Positions 22,500-30,724 are shown, counted from the stretch's first letter. The stretch is 64,000 nt of DNA from Salipiger abyssi (GCF_017311415.1 NZ_JAEKIS010000008.1:1-64000), one strand, 5' to 3'. Numbers and translations: made by a program. Notes: generated by a model from the sequence alone, not told the origin.

Positions 22500-23642
22500 T
22501 CAGCCGTGAACGGCGCTGTAGGCTTCGTAATCGGCGGCGAATTTCGGCGCGATCTGATGCAGCCGCTCCGGCGTCATCCGGCCCGAGCGCATCAGGTAAT
22601 CATGCGCGAAATCCATCGGCGCGAGCCGCAGCTTCTCGCCAAAGCTCTCGTACCAGGTGGCCGAGGTGTTGGCGGCATCGACGATCTTGCGTGCCACCGG
22701 CGGGCGCTGCGCCTGATAGGCGGCCAGCGCCTCGTCGATATCGTCGTGATCCTTCAGCGCATGGATGAGCGCAATCGCGTCCTCCATGGCCAGCCGCGTG
22801 CCCGACCCGATGGAGAAATGCGCCGTATGCACCGCATCGCCCAGCAGCACGTTGCGCCCGGCGATCCAGCTTTCGCACCAGAGCCGCGGGAACTGCCGCC
22901 AGTTGGATTTGTTCATCACCAGATCGGTGCCCTTGAGCACATCAGCAAACAGCGTGCTGCACAGCTTGGCGCTTTCTTCCTCGCTCATCGCGTCAAAGCC
23001 AAAGGCCTTGTAGGTCGCATCCTCGCATTCGACGATGAAGGTGCTGCGATCCGGCGCAAAGCGGTAGTGATGCGCGTTGAGCGGGCCCTTGTCGGTCTCG
23101 ATAAAGGTCTGGGTCAGCGTATCAAAGGGAATGGTCGCGCCGAACCAGGCGAAGTGGTTGTCGAAATACTCGATGGTCGGCTTGAACTGGTCTTCCAGCG
23201 ACTGGCGCATCAGCGAGTTCAGCCCGTCGGCGCCGATCACCAGATCCGCGTCGAACTCGTCGAGCGATGAGATATGGGTCTTGAAACGGATCTCGACGCC
23301 CAGGTCGCGGGCGCGGTCCTTGAGGATCTCGATCAGCTCCAGCCGCCCCACGGCGGTAAAGCCCACGCCGTCCAGCGTCACCTGCCCCTTCGGCAGGTTC
23401 AGCGTCATGTCCTGCCAGCGCTCCATATGCGGCACGATCAGGTCATGGGTCTCGGCATCGTCGGCTTTCAGGAAATCGAGCGCGCGGTCGGAAAACACCA
23501 CACCGAATCCAAAGGTCGCGCCTTCCGGATTCTGCTCGGTCACCCGCACTTTCACATGCGGCAGCAGCCGGCGGATCAGGATCGCGGTGTAGAGCCCACC
23601 GGGCCCTCCCCCCAGAATTTCGATGGTCGACAGCTGAGACAT
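22500..23642 (-). CDS. FAD-dependent aryl-CoA hydroxylase, salicylyl-CoA 5-hydroxylase-like
   Basis: This 380-residue flavoprotein has an N-terminal dinucleotide motif GGGPGGLYTAILIRR, the segment ATFGFGVVFSDRALDFL, and near the C-terminus LLGDAVHTAHFSIGSGTRLA, where GD-x-x-HTAHFSIGSG is distinctive of the salicylyl-CoA 5-hydroxylase / 2-aminobenzoyl-CoA monooxygenase group. In that family, the aryl-CoA ester is hydroxylated with NAD(P)H and O2, giving gentisyl-CoA from salicylyl-CoA. Here only the hydroxylase domain is present, not the C-terminal old-yellow-enzyme domain of the bifunctional forms. It leads the minus-strand operon with the CoA ligase and TRAP genes. Confidence 0.82.
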   Translation of the reverse strand: MSQLSTIEILGGGPGGLYTAILIRRLLPHVKVRVTEQNPEGATFGFGVVFSDRALDFLKADDAETHDLIVPHMERWQDMTLNLPKGQVTLDGVGFTAVGRLELIEILKDRARDLGVEIRFKTHISSLDEFDADLVIGADGLNSLMRQSLEDQFKPTIEYFDNHFAWFGATIPFDTLTQTFIETDKGPLNAHHYRFAPDRSTFIVECEDATYKAFGFDAMSEEESAKLCSTLFADVLKGTDLVMNKSNWRQFPRLWCESWIAGRNVLLGDAVHTAHFSIGSGTRLAMEDAIALIHALKDHDDIDEALAAYQAQRPPVARKIVDAANTSATWYESFGEKLRLAPMDFAHDYLMRSGRMTPERLHQIAPKFAADYEAYSAVHG

Positions 23643-23731
23643 CCTTCCTCCCTCCCGAAGCTATGGACGTAGAGGGATGAATAAGATAAAATTCTAAATC
23701 GTGCAATCATTTTTACAATACGGAAAAATCT

Positions 23732-24136
23732 ATGCCTCTTCTGATGACCGTCGACGTGACTTTCGGAGACTGCGATCCTGCCGGTATCGTCTTTTATCCG
23801 AACATTTTTCGCTGGATGGATGCGGGCTTTCAAAAGCTGCTGCGCCCGCTTGGCGGGCACCAGAAACTCTGCCGCGAGCTCGACAGTCTCGGCCTCGGCC
23901 TTGCCGATGCGCAGGCACAGTTCCGCAGCACGATTCGAGACGGCGACCAGCTTGAGCTGCATGTCTCGGTAGCCAAATGGTCGGCACGCAGCGTCACCCT
24001 CGGTTATGAGGGCCGGGTCGGCGACCGGCTGGCTTTCGAGGGCCGCGAAGTGCGCTGCCTTTTCAAACGCGGCGAGGACGGTATTGTCGCGGGAGACATG
24101 AACGCCTTTCGCGAGAGGTTGGAGAAAGCGGAATGA
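23732..24136 (+). CDS. Acyl-CoA thioesterase, 4-hydroxybenzoyl-CoA thioesterase family
   Basis: This 134-residue hot-dog-fold protein has the motif VTFGDCDPAGIVFYPNIFRW, including the catalytic Asp of the Pseudomonas-type 4-hydroxybenzoyl-CoA thioesterases, and an FRSTIRDGDQLELHVSVAKW strand pair. It would release the free acid, probably gentisate, after hydroxylation of the CoA ester. It diverges from the hydroxylase gene across an 89-bp AT-rich gap and overlaps the IclR gene start by 4 bases, so thioesterase and regulator are translationally coupled. Confidence 0.85.
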   Translation: MPLLMTVDVTFGDCDPAGIVFYPNIFRWMDAGFQKLLRPLGGHQKLCRELDSLGLGLADAQAQFRSTIRDGDQLELHVSVAKWSARSVTLGYEGRVGDRLAFEGREVRCLFKRGEDGIVAGDMNAFRERLEKAE

Positions 24137-24912
24137 CGGACGAGGTGGGCCACGGGCTAAAATCGCTGGACACGGCGCTTGGTGTGCTGGCCTTCATGGC
24201 GCGGCAGGACGGCCCGCTCACGCTTTCCGACATCGCGCGCGGTTGCGACATGCCGCCAAGCAAGGTGCACCGCTATCTCGCCTCCTTCGTCACCGCCCGG
24301 CTGGTCCGGCAGGAGGGCCGCTCCGGGCGCTACGATCTCGGGCCGGAAGCGCTGCAACTGGGGCTCGCCGCCATCGGCCGGCACGATTTCGTCAACAGCT
24401 CCGCCGACGGGCTGCCGGATCTGGCGGCGCAGACGGGCATGACGGCGCTGCTCGCGGTCTGGGCCAATGACGGCGCCACGGTGGTGCGCTGGCAGCGCGG
24501 TCTCTCGCCCACGGTGACCTCGATCGGGCTGGGCACGACCCTGCCGCTGCTGACTTCCGCCACGGGCCGGATCTTTCTCACCTACGCCCCGCAAGCCGCC
24601 ATTCGCCGCATGCGCGAGGCTGAACTGCGCCGCGCCGCGCGCCAGACCGCGCTACTGCCCGATGTACCGGCGACGTCCTCGGGGTTAGAGACGCTTCGCG
24701 ACACGATCCGCGCCCAGGGCTTCGCTTCGGTGGACAGCAACTTCATTCCCGGCCTCGTCGCCGCCGCAGCCCCCGTGCTCGACTGGCAGGGCGAGGCTCA
24801 GGCCGTCGTGACCATCTTTGGAGTGGACCCGGCGACCATCACTCCGGACTCGCCCCAGGTCCGGGCGCTTCTGGACTATTGCGCCGCATGCTCGGTGGTC
24901 CGCGCCGCCTGA
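24133..24912 (+). CDS. IclR-family transcriptional regulator
   Basis: This 259-residue protein has an N-terminal winged helix (LDTALGVLAFMARQDGPLTL, SDIARGCDMPPSKVHRYLAS) and a C-terminal GAF-like IclR effector domain (MTALLAVWANDGATVVRWQR, SATGRIFLTYAPQ, SVDSNFIPGLVAAAAPVLDW). Such regulators commonly control aromatic catabolic operons. It is coupled to the thioesterase gene and lies opposite the hydroxylase/ligase/TRAP operon, so the 89-bp gap 23643-23731 probably holds its operator. It converges on the scpB homologue with only 4 bp between the stops. Confidence 0.9.
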   Translation: MTDEVGHGLKSLDTALGVLAFMARQDGPLTLSDIARGCDMPPSKVHRYLASFVTARLVRQEGRSGRYDLGPEALQLGLAAIGRHDFVNSSADGLPDLAAQTGMTALLAVWANDGATVVRWQRGLSPTVTSIGLGTTLPLLTSATGRIFLTYAPQAAIRRMREAELRRAARQTALLPDVPATSSGLETLRDTIRAQGFASVDSNFIPGLVAAAAPVLDWQGEAQAVVTIFGVDPATITPDSPQVRALLDYCAACSVVRAA

Positions 24913-24916
24913 GCCC

Positions 24917-25525
24917 TCAGCCCCCGGCGGGCACAGTCAGCCCGTCATCCTCCAGCCGCTCACGGTCGGGCAGATCGCTGAGGCTCTCCAGATCGAAGGC
25001 CACGAGGAACTGCTCGGTGGTCACGAAAGTATAAGGCGCCCCCCGGCGCGGGCTGCGCGGACCGGTGGCGATGAGCTTGCGCGCGTTCAGCCGCCCGATC
25101 AGGTCGCGCGCGATCTCCTTGCCAAAGATATCCTTGAGCCCGTCGCGGGTGATCGGCTGGTGATAGGCGATGGCCGCCAGCACCGCGATGTCGAACTCGT
25201 TCAGGTCGAGCACCTGCTGCCCCACATCCGCCGCCGCCCGGATCGCCGGCGCATAGGCCGGACGGGTGCGCAGGATCCAGCCGCCGGTCACCGCCGCCAC
25301 CGCAAAGGCGCGGCCTTCCAGATCGGCGGCAAGATCCTCGACCAGCAATTCGACCGAAGCGCCCTGCCCCACGACCCGCGCCAGATCCTCGCGCGGCACC
25401 GGCGACGCGCTGGCGAACAGCACCGCCTCGATACGCCGCATCCATTCGCGCCAGCGCAGCTCCGGCGGCAGATCCGCGAGATCGCGGTCGAGATCCGGTT
25501 CGGCGCGGTCCTCTGCCATGCTCAC
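24917..25525 (-). CDS. scpB: ScpB-like segregation and condensation protein
   Basis: This 202-residue protein has the two-winged-helix pattern of ScpB: RRIEAVLFASASPVPREDLA, then VTGGWILRTRPAYAPAIRAA, LDLNEFDIAVLAAIAYHQPI and ITRDGLKDIFGKEIARDLIG, finally GAPYTFVTTEQFLVAFDLES. ScpB works with ScpA as regulator of SMC in chromosome condensation and segregation. Neither ScpA nor SMC is in the window, so this is an orphan copy on the repABC replicon. The GTG start at 25525 overlaps the stop of the upstream gene (GTGA); an ATG two codons later is the alternative. It is the downstream partner of the DUF1403 gene. Confidence 0.88.
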   Translation of the reverse strand: MSMAEDRAEPDLDRDLADLPPELRWREWMRRIEAVLFASASPVPREDLARVVGQGASVELLVEDLAADLEGRAFAVAAVTGGWILRTRPAYAPAIRAAADVGQQVLDLNEFDIAVLAAIAYHQPITRDGLKDIFGKEIARDLIGRLNARKLIATGPRSPRRGAPYTFVTTEQFLVAFDLESLSDLPDRERLEDDGLTVPAGG

Positions 25526-26412
25526 ACCCCGTAAAGCCGAAAGGTCTCGCGCCCGGTCAGTTCACGTACGGCTCCGAGCGCCACCAGCCGATCGCAGAGC
25601 CGGCGCGCGGCGCGTGGAGACATCAGGTGTTTCAGACCGGAGGCGCTCACCGCATCCTGCGAGAGGAACAGCGCGACCGCTTGGTCGGCGCTCTTGGCGC
25701 GCAGCTTCGGTGCGACGGCTTCGAGCCTGGCCACGCGCCGCGCAAGATCGCCCGCGAGCCGGATCGCGTCCGCGGTTGCCGCCGTCACCGCGACATGGCA
25801 GGCCTGCCGCAGTGCATCGCCGGACCGGCGCAAATCCTGACGCTTGATCCCCGTGGCGAGCAACGGGACGACATGCCGCCAGCGCAGCGCGCGCGCCAGG
25901 GCGGTATCCGCCAGAATCAATGCGGTGGCTTCATCGCGGGGGAATTCCATCAGAACCGCCTCCAGAACGGCCGCCGCTTGGGCGATTGGCCCGCCCTGCC
26001 CCGCGCTCAGCCAACCGTCGATATGGCCGGCGGCATGATCGGGAATGGCGCGGCGCAGAGCGGCGTCCGACAGCGGGTGTGCGACAGCCCGTCGCCAGCG
26101 CAGATAGATCTCTCCCGCCGGCCCGGGATGATCGCCGGGCCGCAGCAGATGCAGCGTGTCGCGGAGTTCGGCGGCGCGTTCCGGGCGTCCGGACCATGCA
26201 ACACAGGCTTCGGCCGCGTAGAGCCCCAGACGGTCGCGCAATAACGATCCCGGTACGTCTGGCCGCGCGAGAAGCCCGTGCAGTTGCGACAATGCAGCGC
26301 CCGACAAAAACGCCACATCTTCCAGCGTTGCCGCGCCGCCCCTGGTGACCCAGCCAGGCAAGAGAGGTAGGGTTTTGTCGGTCGGTGTTTGTTCGGTTGC
26401 ATTGCGAGCCAT
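25522..26412 (-). CDS. DUF1403 family protein of unknown function
   Basis: This 296-residue, mostly alpha-helical protein has segments typical of DUF1403: LPLLPGWVTRGGAATLEDVA, FLSGAALSQLHGLLARPDVP, LRDRLGLYAAEACVAWSGRP, LRDTLHLLRPGDHPGPAGEI. No catalytic motif, signal peptide or membrane span is seen. The C-terminus (SADQAVALFLSQDAVSASGL, MSPRAARRLCDRLVALGAVR, LTGRETFRLYGV) looks like a winged helix, which would suit DNA binding. It is translationally coupled to the orphan scpB and lies next to the replication region, which suggests a part in plasmid segregation or maintenance (inference). Confidence 0.75.
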   Translation of the reverse strand: MARNATEQTPTDKTLPLLPGWVTRGGAATLEDVAFLSGAALSQLHGLLARPDVPGSLLRDRLGLYAAEACVAWSGRPERAAELRDTLHLLRPGDHPGPAGEIYLRWRRAVAHPLSDAALRRAIPDHAAGHIDGWLSAGQGGPIAQAAAVLEAVLMEFPRDEATALILADTALARALRWRHVVPLLATGIKRQDLRRSGDALRQACHVAVTAATADAIRLAGDLARRVARLEAVAPKLRAKSADQAVALFLSQDAVSASGLKHLMSPRAARRLCDRLVALGAVRELTGRETFRLYGV

Positions 26413-26866
26413 GATGGAACGCTATCGGGGCGCGGCGCTTTGCACCAGAATTTCCTGCTCAAACGGCCCCTGTCCAGCGACCTTCGCTATGTCCGATAAT
26501 TACAGAATCCGGCAATGCTGAGCGTTTGGAAAGTTGTCTGGACTCCGCTCAAAGCCCGCATATCCGTGAGCTTCTCACTGTGTCCCGTGTTCGCTCGTAA
26601 CCTTTTCCTTAGATCACAATTCGTGACTTCTCGGCAATGCAATTCGGCGTTTGTCGATGACAAAACTGTTCGGCGAAGACGGTCTTATGGAGGTCGTGTC
26701 ATCCGCGTGAGATCCACTGATACGACCCGCCGGAAACGGGTTTCATCGGATCTTGCGAGGTGTCTCTTTTCGACAGTGGTGCCGCGTTCTGTTTCTTGGA
26801 TGCGAGCCCGCTCCGTTATGTGTTTTAGCGCCTTCAAGGCCCTTCAGCCTTGCGTTTCGGGTAGAG

Positions 26867-26882
26867 GTTTACCGGGGTAACC
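26867..26882. promoter_or_regulatory. parS-like partition site 1
   Basis: GTTTACCGGGGTAACC fits the GTTnnCnnnnGnnAAC pattern of repABC parS sites except for the last bases, and is a near-perfect palindrome. It is one of three related sites downstream of repC; a fourth lies between repB and repC. RepB is the expected ligand. Confidence 0.6.
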
Positions 26883-26901
26883 CCGAAGAAGACACAGGGC
26901 G

Positions 26902-26917
26902 GTTTACCCCGGTAAAC
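26902..26917. promoter_or_regulatory. parS-like partition site 2 (perfect match to the repABC consensus pattern)
   Basis: GTTTACCCCGGTAAAC fits GTTnnCnnnnGnnAAC completely; only the two central bases break the palindrome. It lies 35 bp from site 1, and such clustering favours RepB loading. Confidence 0.7.
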
Positions 26918-27024
26918 TGATGCACGGTTCGAGCATTGATATGGAACTCTAGATGCGACGCGGTGAGCCTGGACCATTTGGTACGTCAGTCTGGTTTAAT
27001 GTGTCTTTCCCTACGATACCTCGA

Positions 27025-27040
27025 ATTTACCGCGGTAACG
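27025..27040. promoter_or_regulatory. parS-like partition site 3
   Basis: ATTTACCGCGGTAACG keeps the TTTACC-GGTAA core and a perfect CCGCGG centre but departs from the consensus at the outer bases. Confidence 0.5.
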
Positions 27041-27159
27041 TCGCGCTTTCCGTCAAGGCGCTTCGTGATCGCTTTTGGTGCAGCGGTCAGGCTATGATAT
27101 CGCATTTTTAGACGGTTCGACTGAACGCAGGCAAAGCATCGAACTTTCCCTGCGTCATT

Positions 27160-28305
27160 CTAAGCAAGCTTCTTTTGGCCCACTGATCGGGAAGGAACGA
27201 TCCGGCCTCTGGCGATGGGTTGCCCGTCTTCAAAGCGTTTCACCATGGTCATCAGATAGTGTTTTGGGCTCTTCAATGACGCTAATTTTTCGGCCAGATA
27301 ATCGAGGGCGAGAACGGTGTTTGTCCACCCCAAACCGACGAGCGTCTTGGCAACCTCTGTCTCGTTCAGTCCCATGAAAGAAGAAAAATCCAATAGGATG
27401 CCGATGGCTTCTTTCTCGTTCGTGGGAGCTTTGGGATAGAAGCTACCGATGCTTTCGGTTTGGGCCCAGAGTTCAGACAGTTCATGTTGGTTGAAGGTGT
27501 CGGGTTGATCATAATTTTTTTCTTTTGGTTTTGACTCTATGTGCCGGACAGTTTGACCGGCATCGACGGGTTCGATGTCCGGCAATACCGCGGTTTTCGG
27601 TTCGTCGCACTGGTCGGGTTCAAAGCTCTCAGTGGTCTGAAGATTGGCTGTCAGCCTGTCGATCTCCGCTTCGATCTCATCGAGCTCTGCATGGCTTGTG
27701 GTCTTGCGGCGGAGGGCATTGCGAAGCCGCTCGCGCAGGGCGTCGAGGCAGTGGGGAAGGGAGGTGCCCCTCGAAGCGAGGCTGCGGAGGATCGCGCTGA
27801 AGGCGGCGCTCACGCGGTTCTTGCGTTGGCGCAGCACCTGCCGCTGTTCTTCGAGATCGTCGCGCAGTGCGAGCAACGCGTGATAGCGGGCGAGCAGGGG
27901 GGCGAGGTCGATGCCATAGGCGAAGACGATCTTTCCGTTTGCGTCGCGTTCGGGGAAGCGCCGTCCGTTTGCGCTCAGATTGCGCCGCACAAGTCCGAGC
28001 TGTTCAAGCCGCGCTTCGCCTCTACGAAATCGCCGTTCCTCCATGCCGCAGGCCCGGTTCAGGATCTCCGCGATGTTCATAAAGGACACGTTCAATCCGG
28101 CAGGATCGAGCGGCCCGTGGGGCAGGACAGAGAGGTGGGCCCGCAGGACCATCACGTCGCGATCCGCTAGACCGAGCGGTCGGCGCAATTCGGTGACGAG
28201 AGACAAAAGCTCCCAGCGATCCACAGCCCTACGGCTGGATCCGGTGTTTGGGCAAACCTCAATCGTTTGCCCGCGCGGCTGCGCCGCGGACATCAATGTC
28301 GTCAT
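27160..28305 (-). CDS. repC: RepC, replication initiator of a repABC replicon
   Basis: This 381-residue protein has the RepC N-terminal winged-helix region (RRAVDRWELLSLVTELRRPL, LADRDVMVLRAHLSVLPHGP, FMNIAEILNRACGMEERRFR) and a C-terminal part with FYPKAPTNEKEAIGILLDFS and KSPKHYLMTMVKRFEDGQPI. RepC initiates replication, with the origin usually inside its own gene. It is the third gene of the repA-repB-repC operon, separated from repB by a 242-bp gap that carries a predicted antisense RNA. The ATG at 28305 is used; a second ATG four codons later has similar support. Confidence 0.92.
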   Translation of the reverse strand: MTTLMSAAQPRGQTIEVCPNTGSSRRAVDRWELLSLVTELRRPLGLADRDVMVLRAHLSVLPHGPLDPAGLNVSFMNIAEILNRACGMEERRFRRGEARLEQLGLVRRNLSANGRRFPERDANGKIVFAYGIDLAPLLARYHALLALRDDLEEQRQVLRQRKNRVSAAFSAILRSLASRGTSLPHCLDALRERLRNALRRKTTSHAELDEIEAEIDRLTANLQTTESFEPDQCDEPKTAVLPDIEPVDAGQTVRHIESKPKEKNYDQPDTFNQHELSELWAQTESIGSFYPKAPTNEKEAIGILLDFSSFMGLNETEVAKTLVGLGWTNTVLALDYLAEKLASLKSPKHYLMTMVKRFEDGQPIARGRIVPSRSVGQKKLA

Positions 28306-28385
28306 TTTGATCTTCAGACGGCAAAATTTACCCGTTCACCGAAAACCGGTGTTGAAAAGTTCTCGTCAAAAGGCTAGAAAGGCTT

Positions 28386-28440
28386 TGCTACAAGACCCAT
28401 CGAGCCCTCTCCGGAACACTGCTTTCGGGGGGGCTTTTTC
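28386..28440 (+). ncRNA. Predicted antisense (counter-transcribed) RNA of the repABC system
   Basis: In the repB-repC gap, on the strand opposite the operon, TTGAAA (28352-28357) and TAGAAA (28375-28380) lie 17 bp apart as a sigma70-like promoter. The predicted transcript of about 55 bases ends in a hairpin (28403-28435). This position, orientation and size match the small incompatibility RNAs of repABC plasmids, which repress repC expression. Start and end are estimates. Confidence 0.7.
28403..28439 (+). terminator. Rho-independent terminator of the predicted antisense RNA
   Basis: AGCCC ... GGGCT, with an inner CCG ... CGG pair, is followed directly by TTTTT on the + strand. It is the intrinsic terminator expected at the 3' end of a repABC antisense RNA. 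Confidence 0.75.
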
Positions 28441-28497
28441 TTTATGCCGGTGTCTGCTCCTCTTGTCGTTGCCTCAGGTATCGTTTCTAGTATCCCT

Positions 28498-28515
28498 GAT
28501 TTACCTGTGTAAATC
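28498..28515. promoter_or_regulatory. parS-like site 4 between repB and repC
   Basis: GATTTACC-tg-TGTAAATC style sequence (GATTTAC / GTAAATC arms) is a near-perfect palindrome related to the three sites beyond repC, though the outer bases differ from GTT/AAC. It lies 33 bp after the repB stop. Many repABC systems carry parS at this spot. Confidence 0.55.
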
Positions 28516-28547
28516 GGATTTTCTGTTTTTTTTCATATACTTAAACT

Positions 28548-29507
28548 TCATTCTTTGTGCTTTTTCTCAAGCGCGGCGATCATGGCATCGATCTGTTCAC
28601 CAAGCTGGTCCAAAAGATCCGGGGGAGCGGCCTTGCTGGTCTTGACCACCAGTTGCTGCGGTTTGCGCAGCGTCGAAACGCTGCCGCCCAGATAATCGCG
28701 GCGTGTGGCCGCCGGGGCAGGGGAGGGCGCTTTGCGCACCCGGTCGGACTGCACCGCCTTTAGCAGCGCGTGAAAGCGCTCGACGCTGTCGCCGCTCTCG
28801 GGATCGATAAGTCCGAGCGCTTGTTTCTGTGAGATCCCGTGACGCCCCATCTCGCTGATGAGCTTGTCCCAGTTCCGGCGCCCGACGCCACGCGCCGGCC
28901 CGATGGCCAGCACCAGCTCTTCGCCGAGGGACTGGTAGCTCTTGACCATGAAGTTAATCAGCGTGCGCGAGACGTTCAGGAACTCGGCGATGTCCTTCTG
29001 CTCATAGCCGGCTTCGAGCCCCTGCGCCGCAGCGCGTGCGCGTTCGATATAGCTCGTCTCCAGGCGCGCGGAATTCTCGATCCCTTGTGCGACAAAAGCC
29101 TCGCGGTCGTCCATCTTCGAGACGAAGGCCTTGATCCGGGGCAGGCCGAGACGACGCGTCGCGGCAAGCCGGCGGCGGCCCACGACGATCTCATAGGTCT
29201 TCTCCGCGCCTTGCACGATCCGCACGAGGATCGGGATCTGCTGGCCGTTCTCGCGAATGCTGTCGATCAGGCTGTCGAGATCTTCGTTGACGTCGATGCG
29301 GTCGCGGATCCGGCTGTCCTGGATCTGGTCGACCGGAATTTCCTGATAGGTGCGGTCGGCGCCGCCCTGGGTCGCGGCCCGGATATATTTGTCGCTCGCC
29401 GCGCCGCCCTTGATGATCGGCTTGCGCTTGGCGAGCGGCTTGCGCTCTGGGGCGGAGCTGTCGGCGGAGGGCTGAGCGGCGTCCGTGCCGAATACCGATC
29501 TGGCCAT
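28548..29507 (-). CDS. repB: RepB, ParB-family partition protein
   Basis: This 319-residue protein has the ParB N-terminal nuclease-like domain (IPVDQIQDSRIRDRIDVNED, LDSLIDSIRENGQQIPILVR, YEIVVGRRRLAATRRLGLPR), a helix-turn-helix (YEQKDIAEFLNVSRTLINFM) and a basic C-terminus. It should bind the parS sites and stimulate RepA's ATPase. Its ATG shares one base with the repA stop, so repA and repB are translationally coupled. Confidence 0.93.
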   Translation of the reverse strand: MARSVFGTDAAQPSADSSAPERKPLAKRKPIIKGGAASDKYIRAATQGGADRTYQEIPVDQIQDSRIRDRIDVNEDLDSLIDSIRENGQQIPILVRIVQGAEKTYEIVVGRRRLAATRRLGLPRIKAFVSKMDDREAFVAQGIENSARLETSYIERARAAAQGLEAGYEQKDIAEFLNVSRTLINFMVKSYQSLGEELVLAIGPARGVGRRNWDKLISEMGRHGISQKQALGLIDPESGDSVERFHALLKAVQSDRVRKAPSPAPAATRRDYLGGSVSTLRKPQQLVVKTSKAAPPDLLDQLGEQIDAMIAALEKKHKE

Positions 29508-30724
29508 CAGGCTGCCTCCTCATTCGTCTGAAGCCGTCCGCGCCCGACCATGATCTCGCGCTCGATCTCCCTGGCGATGCCATGCAGACTTTCGAGAATG
29601 CGGTCATAGGTCTTGCGGGTGAAGCTCGACGGATCGACCTCGAGCAGCGGGTTCATCGTGTTGCCCGCGTCGGCGATGGCGGTCGAGCTGAGGAAATCGG
29701 TGTTCAGCATCGAGTTGCCGAGCGTATTGCGCAGGAAGGAACTCAGCTGCAACTGCGCCGGATCGCTGGGAGAGTATCGGGTCAGCAGAATGCGGACGAA
29801 ATCGAAGCGCTTGTCGGGATCGACACCTTCGATGCTCTCCAGCGTGCTGGAGGCGAGATCGAGGAATTTCACCAGGCTGACCACGTCGAGCATGCCCGCC
29901 GAGAGCGGGATCAGCATCGAGTTGGACGCGTAAAGCGCCGCGATCACGCAGAACGACATATGCGGCGGCGTGTCGAAGATCACCACGTCATAAGCGTCTT
30001 CGACAAGGCTCAGCGCATCCGAAATCCTGGAGTAGAAGGGGATGCCCTTTGCCGCCGCGCTGGCGGTCTCGTATTCGAACTCGGTGAGCGAGATCGAGCC
30101 GGGAATAATGTCGATATTCGGGAAATAGGTCGCCTGTATGGCGTCCGCGATCGGAACGCGGCCCTCGTCGCCGCTCTGTTCATCATAGCGCAGGACATCG
30201 TAGATCGACGGGATATTGTCGAGATCCGCCTGAATGTCGAAAAGATCGGAACAACTTGCCTGCGGGTCCAGATCGACGAGCAGAACCTTGAAGCCACGCA
30301 GCGCGAGGAACTGTGAAAGATTGACCGCGGTGGAGGTTTTGCTAACGCCGCCCTTGAGGTTGTAGATCAGCAGTTTGGTGGTTTCCTCGCCGTCGATCTT
30401 GCCCGGAAACATCTCGATAGGCAGCTTGCCGGCGTCATAGAGTGCGCGCTGGACCTCGTGGATTTCCTCAAGCGAAAAGGTGCGGCGGTTGCCGGGCTCC
30501 ATCACGCCTTCCGGAAGACCGTCGATTGTCTTCAGATGGTGGCGCAGCGTGTTGTAGTTCATCCGGAAAGCGATATCGGCCATTTCACGGATAGTGAAAC
30601 GGCGCAGCCCCTTGTCGGACTTGCGCGTATCCGGTGCGTGGAGTCGACTGGCCTGTTGACGCAGGGCGTGATCCAGCGCATCGCTGAAGTTGCCGAGAGT
30701 CTCGGAGCCAAGAAGCTCTCTCAT
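29507..30724 (-). CDS. repA: RepA, ParA-family partition ATPase
   Basis: This 405-residue protein has an N-terminal DNA-binding region (LRRFTIREMADIAFRMNYNT) and the deviant Walker A motif IYNLKGGVSKTSTAVNLSQF, followed by LLVDLDPQASCSDLF and VVIFDTPPHMSF. RepA drives plasmid segregation and autorepresses the operon. The ATG at 30724 is preferred because GAGGA precedes it; another ATG at 30739 has no Shine-Dalgarno sequence. Order, coupling and lengths of repA, repB and repC are those of complete repABC operons, so the replicon appears replication-competent. Confidence 0.93.
   Translation of the reverse strand: MRELLGSETLGNFSDALDHALRQQASRLHAPDTRKSDKGLRRFTIREMADIAFRMNYNTLRHHLKTIDGLPEGVMEPGNRRTFSLEEIHEVQRALYDAGKLPIEMFPGKIDGEETTKLLIYNLKGGVSKTSTAVNLSQFLALRGFKVLLVDLDPQASCSDLFDIQADLDNIPSIYDVLRYDEQSGDEGRVPIADAIQATYFPNIDIIPGSISLTEFEYETASAAAKGIPFYSRISDALSLVEDAYDVVIFDTPPHMSFCVIAALYASNSMLIPLSAGMLDVVSLVKFLDLASSTLESIEGVDPDKRFDFVRILLTRYSPSDPAQLQLSSFLRNTLGNSMLNTDFLSSTAIADAGNTMNPLLEVDPSSFTRKTYDRILESLHGIAREIEREIMVGRGRLQTNEEAA

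Larger units (their letters stand above)
26413..27159. other. 747-bp gene-free region beyond repC, with parS-like sites
   Basis: The region lies between the DUF1403 start and the repC stop and is clearly poorer in GC than the neighbours. Possible frames there show no recognisable protein. It contains three parS-like palindromes, listed separately, and otherwise looks like the non-coding flank of a repABC origin. Confidence 0.6.

Noticed and set aside
26515-26880. 121-residue + strand open frame in the parS region
   Set aside because: No recognisable domain, no ribosome-binding site, and it overlaps a parS-like site; the region looks non-coding.
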